Shown here: piece after piece, positions 1 to 5,285 of the stretch
Position numbering within the stretch: position 1 is the stretch's first letter
Layout: every line of letters begins with the position of its first letter
Assembly (NCBI GenBank): GCA_028293775.1
Contig: JAQGOD010000400.1
Span: 1-6,529, forward strand
Length of the DNA stretch: 6,529 nucleotides
From: Gammaproteobacteria bacterium
GTDB taxonomy: Bacteria > Pseudomonadota > Gammaproteobacteria > Steroidobacterales > Steroidobacteraceae
Direction of reading: 5' to 3'
Translations under genes and position numbers: made by a program
The notes under the pieces: model-generated
What the model saw: the letters and a program-made list of their open reading frames with translations, nothing else
Database searches by the model: none
Told to the model about the DNA's origin: nothing

Positions 1-274
1 GCGCGCCAGAAGCCGGAAATGTCCGGTTTCGATCTCTTCCGAGCGGTGCAAGCGGACACTTAGTCCAAGCGCTACGGAGACACCGTGTCTTAGGGCCCGA
101 TTCACCTATCTCACCGCACGTGGGCAAATTTCGGGCGCTTGAGATATGTCTCGAATTTGCAAGGGACGACCTATTTTTTAGCATTTTGTACAAGACTCGC
201 CCTGCAGGCTGACATACGGTAGGGTTCGGATACGGTCCTTTCCGCAATCCGATTGACAATGAGGTAGCAGTTCC
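1..274. other. Upstream region, mostly non-coding
   Basis: I recognise no gene here. In the first forward frame a 20-codon stretch runs from the window edge to a TAG at 61-63 and could be the tail of an upstream gene, but it is too short to judge. The third forward frame stays open from position 3 to a TGA at 210-212 without a convincing start or any family resemblance. An AT-rich patch at about 171-191 (TATTTTTTAGCATTTTGTAC) is the likeliest promoter zone for the operon starting at 275. I see no clean -35/-10 pair: TTGTAC at 186-191 has only poor -10 partners. The 7-mer ATACGGT occurs twice, at 214-220 and 230-236, and could be a direct-repeat site. There is no TTGAC-N4-GTCAA dyad in this leader, unlike the promoters further right. 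Confidence 0.4.
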
Positions 275-718
275 ATGAGCCTCCGTCCCGAACCACGTCG
301 CTCCATCGTTGCCGAGAGCATCTATGGCCTTCTCAATCCCATCCCATTCGGTTGCTTCGTCGCTGCCCTGATCTTCGACATCATCTATTCCGAGACTGCC
401 GTGATGCTTTGGGACAAAGGCGCCGCGTGGCTCATCGTCTTTGGCCTGCTGTTCGCTGTGGTGCCTCGCCTGGTCAACCTGACGCAGGTCTGGATCACTT
501 CCCGGCGGACCGCAACTCGCTCGGACAAGCTGGACTTCTGGCTCAACCTGTTTGCGATAGTCCTGGCTATCGTCAACGCGTTTGTGCACAGCCGCGATGC
601 CTATGCGGTGGTTCCGACTGGCCTGTGGCTCTCGGTCTGCACCGTCATTCTCCTGTCCATTGGCAACATCGTCGTTGCCGTGGAGCGCGCAGCCCGGGGA
701 GGATACGTCAATGAGTAA
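275..718 (+). CDS. DUF2231-type four-helix integral membrane protein
   Basis: A 147-residue inner-membrane protein with about four predicted hydrophobic helices, near residues 21-38, 49-65, 87-105 and 111-133. The loop between helices 2 and 3 is basic (SRRTATRSDKLD). The N-terminal helix with NPIPFGCFVAALIFDIIY resembles the HP-x-P-x-G-hydrophobic-FD start of DUF2231 proteins, and the length fits that family. Its biochemical role is not established; relatives often lie beside redox enzymes, which suggests a membrane anchor or electron-transfer partner (inference). The ATG at 275 is preceded by GAGG at 261-264 with a rather long 10-nt spacing. The 3' end overlaps the downstream dehydrogenase gene by 8 bp (ATGAGTAA), so the two are very probably co-transcribed and translationally coupled. 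The family call rests on pattern resemblance and is fairly sure. Confidence 0.8.
   Translation: MSLRPEPRRSIVAESIYGLLNPIPFGCFVAALIFDIIYSETAVMLWDKGAAWLIVFGLLFAVVPRLVNLTQVWITSRRTATRSDKLDFWLNLFAIVLAIVNAFVHSRDAYAVVPTGLWLSVCTVILLSIGNIVVAVERAARGGYVNE
696..702 (+). promoter_or_regulatory. Ribosome binding site deciding the 711 start
   Basis: GGGGAGG lies 8 nt before the ATG at 711, inside the last codons of the DUF2231 gene. It fixes the dehydrogenase start at 711, although the same frame is open upstream to an ATG at 582. The protein made from 711 begins directly with a lipoprotein signal, which independently supports this choice. Confidence 0.85.
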
Positions 719-2027
719 GACCGTCATGCGGGGCGTATTGGCACTTGCACTGGTGGCCTTAAGCGGATGCAGTGAGAAAGCATCGCTCGAGCCCGCACAG
801 CAATCCGGCAACGCGCCGCCGCTGCCAAAGGCGCAAGACTTCTTGCTGCCGCCGATGCAGGTTCCCATTGGCGTCGGCTGGGCGCAGGGACAATCCCCCA
901 AAGTTGCGCCCGGCCTCAAGATCGAAAAGATAGCAAGCGGATTGATGCATCCGCGCCAAGTCTATGTCCTGCCCAATGGCGATGTGCTGGTCGCGGAATC
1001 CAATGGGCCCGGTACCGAGCCTGTGACGACGCCCAAGCAACTGATTGCCACCAAGGTGAAAAATCAGTCCGGAAAGGGCGGCAAAGGCGGTAACCGGATC
1101 ACCCTGCTGCGCAAGAAGGACACTGCAGGCGGAGAATGGGAGAAGCACGTGTTTATCGAACATCTGCACTCGCCGTTCGGCATGCAGCTGATCGGCGAAT
1201 CCCTCTATGTCGCGAATACCGATGCCATCGTGAAATTTCCCTACCACTCGGGAGATACTCAGATCACCACGCCGGGCGTAGAGTTTGCGGACCTGCCAGG
1301 GGCCGTCAACCATCACTGGACCAAAGCCCTATTAGCGAGCCCTGACGGCAGCAAGTTGTATGTGGGGGTCGGCTCCAACAGCAACGTCACCGAGAACGGA
1401 TTAGAGGTGGAGTACCGGCGTGCGGTGGTACTAGAGGTGGATGTCGCCACACGCGGTAGCCGAATCTACGCGTCGGGCATCCGCAATCCGACCGGCCTGC
1501 AATGGGAACCGCAAACCGGCAAGCTCTGGGCCATCGCCAATGAACGAGACGAGATCGGGGCGGACCTGGTACCGGATTACCTGACCGCCGTGCAGGAGGG
1601 CGGATTCTATGGATGGCCGTATAGCTACTTCGGGCAGATCGTCGACCGCCGGGTTGAACCCCAGCGAGCGGATCTCGTCGCGAAGGCGATCGTGCCGGAT
1701 TACGCGATCGGCTCGCATGTTGCCCCGCTCGGGTTGTGGTTCTCCGAAAAGAATGCATTGCCAGAGAAGTACCAGGGAGGAGCGTTTATCAGTGAGCACG
1801 GCAGCTGGGACCGCTCACCCTTAAGCGGTTACGAAGTGGTGCACGTCGCGTTCCAGCAAGGCAAGCCGGTCGGGAAACCGGAGACTGTCGTTTCCGGATT
1901 CTATTCGGCCGATGAGAAAAAGCTGTTCGGCGCGCCGGTGGGACTTATCCAGGATCAGGACGGTGCGTTGCTGATTGCTGACGATGTGGGAAATACAGTA
2001 TGGCGCGTTACGGCGGACTCTCGCTGA
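711..2027 (+). CDS. PQQ-dependent sugar dehydrogenase, sorbosone dehydrogenase-like lipoprotein
   Basis: A 438-residue exported lipoprotein. Residues 1-20 form a lipoprotein signal (SKTVMR basic end, hydrophobic core, lipobox LSGC with Cys20 as the lipidated residue). A Pro/Gly-rich linker follows, then a six-bladed beta-propeller of the soluble glucose dehydrogenase/aldose dehydrogenase/L-sorbosone dehydrogenase type. Family-like motifs in order: GLMHPRQVYVLPNGDVLVAE (77-96), NHHWTK followed by SPDGSKLYVGVGSNSN (200-225), GIRNPTGLQW (256-265), NERDEIG (277-283), GGFYGWPYSY (297-306), HGSWDRSPLSGY (363-374) and ADDVGNTVWRV (423-433). His201 or His202 occupies the region of the catalytic general base in this fold, and RNPTGLQW is a cofactor-site signature. 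Known relatives oxidise sugar aldehydes or aldoses in the periplasm using PQQ and calcium. The exact substrate cannot be read from sequence. It forms an operon with the preceding DUF2231 membrane protein, a plausible partner near the membrane. Confidence 0.9.
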   Translation: MSKTVMRGVLALALVALSGCSEKASLEPAQQSGNAPPLPKAQDFLLPPMQVPIGVGWAQGQSPKVAPGLKIEKIASGLMHPRQVYVLPNGDVLVAESNGPGTEPVTTPKQLIATKVKNQSGKGGKGGNRITLLRKKDTAGGEWEKHVFIEHLHSPFGMQLIGESLYVANTDAIVKFPYHSGDTQITTPGVEFADLPGAVNHHWTKALLASPDGSKLYVGVGSNSNVTENGLEVEYRRAVVLEVDVATRGSRIYASGIRNPTGLQWEPQTGKLWAIANERDEIGADLVPDYLTAVQEGGFYGWPYSYFGQIVDRRVEPQRADLVAKAIVPDYAIGSHVAPLGLWFSEKNALPEKYQGGAFISEHGSWDRSPLSGYEVVHVAFQQGKPVGKPETVVSGFYSADEKKLFGAPVGLIQDQDGALLIADDVGNTVWRVTADSR

Positions 2028-2109
2028 GCAACGTACCGGTGTCCTGCACGTATGCGCCGTCGCTCTCGAGTAAGCGAGCGTAGAAAGATGGACGCTAAGT
2101 TGGTTGAAC

Positions 2110-2122
2110 TAGCGGTACGCTA
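2110..2122. terminator. Weak hairpin between convergent genes
   Basis: TAGCG-GTA-CGCTA is a perfect 5-bp inverted repeat with a 3-nt loop in the 125-bp gap between the dehydrogenase stop (2027) and the convergent gene ending at 2153. There is no T-tract on either side, so intrinsic termination is doubtful. A second weak inverted repeat (TCGCT/AGCGA) lies around 2060-2080. Confidence 0.25.
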
Positions 2123-2152
2123 TTCAGCCAGCGTCAGAATCTTCGGCGCGGG

Positions 2153-2545
2153 CTATTTGGAGCGAATCTTCGCCAGCATTTTCGACCATTCCCTGCCCAC
2201 GCCCACGCACTTGTCCGGCGTGAAGAATGCCTCGTGCTGTGACACCTCGCGCTTGATCGTGTCCCAGCCGTCCTGCACAAACGCGAATTCGTCAGGCCCT
2301 TTGTTCGTCGCCCGAATGCTCTCAATATACGCCCGCGCCAAAACCTCGGCGCTTTGATCGCCTTTGGCGAGAAATCCCTTCGAGACGCAAAGATCGTACT
2401 GAGTTGCGGTTCCGCCGAGGAACATGCCGAATTGGCGCGCCTGTCCCTGGGCGGTACTCACGGCGGCGGACACGGGCGGATCGTCCGCGAAAGCGTGACT
2501 AACGGTGAGTGCGAAAAACCCGAAGGCCAAATACAAATGTTTCAT
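2153..2545 (-). CDS. Small secreted protein of unknown function
   Basis: A 130-residue protein that I do not recognise. The chosen start (ATG at 2545) gives a good Sec signal peptide: MKHLYLAFGFFALTVSHAFA, with likely cleavage after AFA at residue 20, leaving DDPPVSAAVS. An upstream in-frame ATG at 2587 would bury the signal behind 14 residues and is less likely. The ribosome site before 2545 (GGCGGA) is weak. The mature domain of about 110 residues is mostly helical in character, with two cysteines (Cys53 in YDLCVSKGF and Cys113 in PDKCVGVG) that could form one disulfide in the periplasm. The C-terminal end is basic (REWSKMLAKIRSK). It lies convergent to the dehydrogenase gene and 233 bp downstream of the hdeD-like gene on the same strand, so it may or may not share that transcript. 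No enzyme motif is visible. Confidence 0.7.
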   Translation of the reverse strand: MKHLYLAFGFFALTVSHAFADDPPVSAAVSTAQGQARQFGMFLGGTATQYDLCVSKGFLAKGDQSAEVLARAYIESIRATNKGPDEFAFVQDGWDTIKREVSQHEAFFTPDKCVGVGREWSKMLAKIRSK

Positions 2546-2778
2546 GATGTCCGCCAACTGCCCTAGGTCGCCAATTGTGCCTGCCACATGCCGGGAACGC
2601 AGCAGTGATCATCGCCGCGCTGACGATGTTGATACTGTGGTTTCTGTCACGAGTTGAGATGCGACGTGGCCAAGCGCCCATCGGGTGTGTGCGGCAACGC
2701 AACAAGCGGAGCAGATGAGAAGGCGTTCAGCGGCTGCCGCTTCAGGTTATGAGAAAACTGTGCTGCGAGCCCTGCAGC
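2546..2778. other. Intergenic gap with no recognisable gene
   Basis: This 233-bp gap separates two minus-strand genes. Short open frames on both strands here have no convincing start or family signature. A short inverted repeat AGCGG-CTG-CCGCT (2729-2741) lies downstream of the hdeD-like stop and could be a weak terminator, but it lacks a T-tract. I see no FNR-type dyad before the small secreted protein gene. Confidence 0.4.
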
Positions 2779-3390
2779 TTATCGGCTCATGCGCGATCGT
2801 AGCGATCCGTAGAACGGATTCGCAGACGTGCTGGTCCTGGAGGCGAGTGCGAGAGCGACGTTCATCGAACCGGTAAAGACGAGGTTGACGCCGAGCAGTA
2901 GACCCGTAACCCACAGGGCGGTCGCAGGCCAACCGATCAATAGAAAGACTCCGACAACGATGCTGCAGAGACCCGCTGCGACGAGCCAACCCCAGCCGGC
3001 TAGGGGCCTGACGCTCGTCCCAAACGCTACTCGCAGCACGCCGTCCGCGATGAACAGGATTGCGATTATCGCGGCGAGTGTCAGTGCACCGCCGATTGGA
3101 TTTATCGCCACGAGAAGGCCGGCGATTGCGTAGAACACCCCGCCCAGCCCGTACCAGGCAGAGCGGGGCCACGCTCTAACCCTGAACGCATGAATCAACT
3201 GAAAGATCGCCGTCACCAAGAGCACCGCGCCAAAGATGGCTACGGCCGCGAAGGACGCGACCACGGGAATTGCGATGGCGATCCATCCCGCAATGATCTG
3301 CACGATGCCCAGAGCGAGCAGCCATCCCCACCGATGCCCGAGCGCCGTCGCCGCCATTTCCGACTTCAGAGGTTCAGTCGTCGTCGCCAT
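2779..3390 (-). CDS. HdeD/DUF308-family six-helix membrane protein
   Basis: A 203-residue integral membrane protein with a short polar N-terminus (ATTTEPLKSEMAATALGHRW) and six hydrophobic helices, roughly at residues 22-42, 47-68, 79-98, 102-122, 131-153 and 158-183. It shows the HdeD/DUF308 pattern: W-x-W-LL-LGI-x-QIIAGW in helix 1, AIFQLIHAFRVR at the end of helix 2, and the internally repeated half GWGWLVAAGLCSIVVGVFLL. E. coli HdeD is an inner-membrane protein linked to acid resistance at high cell density; its mechanism is unclear. The start at 3390 is supported by AAGGAG (minus strand, 3397-3402) 7 nt upstream. The frame extends to 3426, but that would place the ribosome site inside the gene. 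The gene is divergent from the DUF1931 gene and has an FNR-type dyad about 80 bp before its ATG. Confidence 0.85.
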   Translation of the reverse strand: MATTTEPLKSEMAATALGHRWGWLLALGIVQIIAGWIAIAIPVVASFAAVAIFGAVLLVTAIFQLIHAFRVRAWPRSAWYGLGGVFYAIAGLLVAINPIGGALTLAAIIAILFIADGVLRVAFGTSVRPLAGWGWLVAAGLCSIVVGVFLLIGWPATALWVTGLLLGVNLVFTGSMNVALALASRTSTSANPFYGSLRSRMSR

Positions 3391-3462
3391 GTCCCACTCC
3401 TTCGTCCGTCGAGGTACGAGCACCATCCGTCAACAGCATGCACGGTGCGGCGAGAGGCCGCC

Positions 3463-3476
3463 TTGACGGGCGTCAA
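3463..3476. promoter_or_regulatory. FNR/ANR-type dyad in the hdeD/DUF1931 divergent region
   Basis: TTGAC-GGGC-GTCAA is a perfect 5+5 dyad with a 4-bp spacer; the flanking C and G extend it to 6+6. This is the half-site and spacing of CRP/FNR-family regulators of the ANR/DNR/FixK kind. It lies 79.5 bp (centre) before the hdeD-like ATG and 157.5 bp before the DUF1931 GTG. On the minus strand, the slot where a class II -10 should fall (3440 to 3435) reads CATGCT, a poor but possible match. On the plus strand the equivalent slot (3499-3504) is GC-only. The hdeD-like gene is therefore the better target, and control of the DUF1931 gene is uncertain. Confidence 0.6.
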
Positions 3477-3613
3477 GCGCTGGGACGTCAAGGAATTGCC
3501 GCGCGTCATCTAAGGTTCAAGGGGATGCGAGCATCGGCGGGATGATCCATGTCAAGGCAGGGAGGTCGTCTCGGGAGGATGATATCGCCTGACCCTCCCT
3601 CTCCGGGCCTACC

Positions 3614-3618
3614 AGGAG
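3614..3618 (+). promoter_or_regulatory. Ribosome binding site selecting a GTG start at 3627
   Basis: AGGAG ends 8 nt before GTG at 3627. The in-frame ATG at 3636 would have a 17-nt spacing, too long, and the in-frame ATG at 3549 has no comparable site. The GTG start also yields the N-terminus MPVMNVAKFERFFR, which suits the family. Confidence 0.8.
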
Positions 3619-3626
3619 AATTGAAT

Positions 3627-4076
3627 GTGCCTGTCATGAACGTCGCAAAGTTCGAACGCTTCTTCCGCGTGGCCGGCGGCCTCGACGTGGACAAGACTGA
3701 CCTCAAGCGTTACAGCGACTTCGTGCACCGCAAAGCCTACGACCTGCTGCTGATGTCGCAGGCGGCAGCCAAGTTCAACCTGCGCGATGTAATTGAGTTT
3801 TGGGACCTGCCGATCACCAAGGGTCTGCAGGAAAGCATTCACGGATTCACGAAACTCGACGAGCAGATCGAGCTTGGGCCGATATTGGAAGGCCTCACGC
3901 AGCTGCCGCCGCTCGATCTCGAGTACGGAGAAGAGACTCGTTTGAGGCTCCCGTCGGTGTATGGTGGACTGAGCGTCGCGCTCGCGCGAGGCTTCAAAAT
4001 CGTCGATCCGAATCTCAAAAATCCCCAGACGCGGCACTGGGAGAGCACGTTCAGGTTGTTCGATCTGCTGCTGTGA
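3627..4076 (+). CDS. DUF1931 protein, bacterial double histone fold
   Basis: A 149-residue protein (GTG start) of the DUF1931 family. The structure of the Aquifex aeolicus member (aq_328) shows two histone folds joined in one chain, an intramolecular pseudodimer. The first fold spans about residues 5-72, with the family-like stretches KFERFFRVAGGLDVDKTDLKRY, YDLLLMSQAAAKFNLRDVIE and DLPITKGLQESI. The second spans about 77-149 and is more divergent (LDEQIELGPILEGL, LPSVYGGLSVALARGFKIVD, WESTFRLFDLLL). Length matches the family. Whether such proteins bind DNA is not settled. This one is not strongly basic, with many Asp and Glu, so it need not be a general chromosome packager. It is divergent from the hdeD-like gene and 47 bp upstream of a small GTG-start gene that may be co-transcribed. 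The family call is strong; the function is open. Confidence 0.88.
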   Translation: MPVMNVAKFERFFRVAGGLDVDKTDLKRYSDFVHRKAYDLLLMSQAAAKFNLRDVIEFWDLPITKGLQESIHGFTKLDEQIELGPILEGLTQLPPLDLEYGEETRLRLPSVYGGLSVALARGFKIVDPNLKNPQTRHWESTFRLFDLLL

Positions 4077-4111
4077 GAGCGACATCTCAAAGTCCGAAGG
4101 CCATCGATCAA

Positions 4112-4117
4112 AAGGAG
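4112..4117 (+). promoter_or_regulatory. Ribosome binding site for the GTG-start small gene
   Basis: AAGGAG ends 6 nt before GTG at 4124. It is the best start signal in a frame that is open well upstream without any other credible start, so it defines the small gene. Confidence 0.75.
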
Positions 4118-4123
4118 ACTTCA

Positions 4124-4330
4124 GTGACTGATCCAAATCGCATACTCAAGAATGCGCTGACCGCGGTAGAGAGTGCCTCAGGGGCTCTTCTACGCGCGCA
4201 GCACGCTGCTCCGGACTCGCACGAGATAATCCTAGCCGTAACAGAGTTGCGCGACGCCGAGACTAACATCCGTGAGGTCCTTCGGGCGATGCCGGACGAC
4301 GACACGTCGAATTCACCCGAAAGTCGCTGA
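4124..4330 (+). CDS. Small helical protein of unknown function, 68 residues
   Basis: A GTG-start gene that I do not recognise. The product (MTDPNRILKNALTAVESASG at its start) reads as two amphipathic helices, about residues 5-28 and 32-55, joined at AAPDSHE. An acidic polar tail follows (PDDDTSNSPESR). It has no cysteine, signal peptide or membrane segment, so a soluble cytoplasmic protein is expected, possibly a helical-hairpin partner or regulator. It starts 47 bp after the DUF1931 stop on the same strand with no obvious terminator between, so co-transcription is likely. The strong ribosome site supports it as real despite its size. An overlapping minus-strand open frame (4108-4392) lacks comparable support. 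Confidence 0.6.
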   Translation: MTDPNRILKNALTAVESASGALLRAQHAAPDSHEIILAVTELRDAETNIREVLRAMPDDDTSNSPESR

Positions 4331-4357
4331 GCTTCGAAATAGGCGTTACGCGACTGC

Positions 4358-4383
4358 CGTCGCTTAGGGCGTGCTTCGCGACG
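4358..4383. terminator. Possible hairpin after the small gene
   Basis: CGTCGC and GCGACG form a 6-bp inverted repeat around a 14-nt loop, 28 bp after the stop at 4330. There is no T-tract, so this is only a weak terminator candidate. Confidence 0.25.
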
Positions 4384-4516
4384 TCCTGACATTCCATCTC
4401 ATTCAATTTGGACGACGCGGTCATCGGATCGGTCGTCGCGCAAAGCTACCCGGGCGTCCAAACGCTGCCCGGCACAGGCGGTGGAGGAATGGCCTGAAGC
4501 GTGCAGCGACGCTCAG

Positions 4517-4558
4517 TTGACGCCTGTCAAGGCGCCTTGCGCCGACCATCTCTAGAAT
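4517..4558 (+). promoter_or_regulatory. FNR-type class II promoter for the lipoprotein gene
   Basis: TTGAC-GCCT-GTCAA (4517-4530) is a perfect 5+5 dyad with a 4-bp spacer. A -10-like TAGAAT lies at 4553-4558, and its first base is 29.5 bp from the dyad centre. With a start site near 4565 the dyad is centred at about -41.5, the class II position of FNR/CRP-family activators. No -35 hexamer is present at the expected place, as is typical of activator-dependent promoters. The 12-bp palindrome CAAGGCGCCTTG (4528-4539) overlaps the right half-site. The leader to the ATG at 4609 would be about 44 nt. Confidence 0.65.
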
Positions 4559-4608
4559 TTTCGCGGCATCGAAACCGTTGGATGTCCCAATCACTATGCG
4601 GAGCGTCT

Positions 4609-5106
4609 ATGCGTGCGCTGGTAACTATGACCTGGAACCCGTTGGTATTCGTCATGCTCATCGTCGTCACGGTTGGCTGCAAGAGCACAGGCAGCGGCAT
4701 CGGTGAGTCAGCTACCGGCGACGTGCAAGCTCGTTTTACGTGGCAGCAATCGGACCCGCTTTCGGGCACCCTGACGGCAATGGTGTCCGGGCAGAATGAT
4801 TCAGAAACCTACACGGGTAAGTTTTATCAAATTACGCGCAATTCGCGGATCGACACGCTCGGTCCGCTCTGGCATCCCTGGCATCCTGGATGGAGAGGAT
4901 GGGAATACTGGGGTTCCGAGCCCGAGGACGCTTTCGTTACCCACTATACGGGACATGTCCTAGCAAATCTCGCCGGGCCCGACGGAAAACGCATGCGCTG
5001 TGAATTTCAGTTGCTACGGGCAGACGAGGGCATGAAAGGCGGCGGGGAAGGCCGGTGCCAGCTGCCTTCAGGAAAGACCATCAAGGCTAATTTCCCTCCG
5101 TCATGA
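4609..5106 (+). CDS. Trp/His-rich lipoprotein of unknown function
   Basis: A 165-residue predicted lipoprotein. From ATG 4609 it has a short N-terminus, a hydrophobic core (PLVFVMLIVVTVGC) and a lipobox-like TVGC with Cys24 as the lipidation site. GGAG at 4600-4603 gives a 5-nt spacing. The frame is open from 4501, but the upstream part overlaps the predicted promoter and would hide the signal. The mature domain begins like a beta-rich module (VQARFTWQQSDPLSGTLTAM, then YTGKFYQITRNSRIDTL). It continues with WHPWHPGWRGWEYWG (88-102), very rich in Trp, His and Gly, and ends with RMRCEFQLL and GEGRCQLPSGKTIKANFPPS. Cys131 and Cys150 may form a disulfide. The pattern recalls uncharacterised proteobacterial lipoproteins, but I cannot give a family name. 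Its promoter carries an FNR-type dyad. Confidence 0.8.
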   Translation: MRALVTMTWNPLVFVMLIVVTVGCKSTGSGIGESATGDVQARFTWQQSDPLSGTLTAMVSGQNDSETYTGKFYQITRNSRIDTLGPLWHPWHPGWRGWEYWGSEPEDAFVTHYTGHVLANLAGPDGKRMRCEFQLLRADEGMKGGGEGRCQLPSGKTIKANFPPS

Positions 5107-5285
5107 GAGAGGGAATCGGTGAAAGCTGCGACGGGGTTACTATGGGCTGCCGACCGTCGGTGCCAAGGCGGGGTTTGCACTGCTGTACAGAGAATTGCTC
5201 ATTCAATCATGGGCCGACAACCTCTCGGTGTGCACTGAGAATCCAGGACTGATCAATTGCGGCGCGAAATATGCGCGGTAGCGAA
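5107..5285. other. Gap after the lipoprotein, possible degraded coding stretch
   Basis: I see no complete gene. One forward frame is open for 52 codons, from just after a TGA at 5120-5122 to a TAG at 5279-5281. Its composition is protein-like (segments GYYGLPTVGAKAGFALLYRE and NPGLINCGAKYAR), but it has no ATG, GTG or TTG start with a ribosome site. It may be a decayed remnant or chance. A short palindrome CCGAC-C-GTCGG lies at 5150-5160; it has no usable loop or T-tract. Confidence 0.3.

Noticed and set aside
251..264. TTGACAATGAGGTA before the 275 gene as a further FNR-type site
   Set aside because: Only the left half matches. The right half-site is missing, and it overlaps the ribosome-binding region.
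582..710. Upstream extension of the dehydrogenase frame to an ATG at 582
   Set aside because: It lies inside the DUF2231 gene, has no good ribosome site, and would hide the lipoprotein signal. The start at 711 has GGGGAGG 8 nt upstream.
759..1316. 185-codon minus-strand open frame
   Set aside because: It is antisense to the clearly conserved dehydrogenase. Its sequence shows no family pattern, and long antisense frames are common in GC-rich genes.
2052..2357. 101-codon plus-strand open frame
   Set aside because: It overlaps the antisense of the small secreted protein, whose signal peptide is convincing. Its own sequence has no recognisable features.
2747..3172. Open frames on both strands across the hdeD-like gene (also 2828-3133 plus)
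   Set aside because: Arg/Pro/Ser-rich translations typical of wrong-frame reading. The HdeD-like frame has six membrane helices and a good ribosome site.
3609..4136. 175-codon minus-strand open frame opposite the DUF1931 gene
   Set aside because: It is the antisense shadow of a strongly recognised DUF1931 protein of nearly the same extent.
4390..4497. 35-codon plus-strand open stretch ending in a Gly-rich tail
   Set aside because: The composition looks somewhat protein-like, but there is no start codon with a ribosome site and no recognisable family. Probably chance.
4501..4608. GTG-start extension of the lipoprotein frame
   Set aside because: It contains the FNR-type dyad and the -10, and would place 36 residues before the signal sequence.
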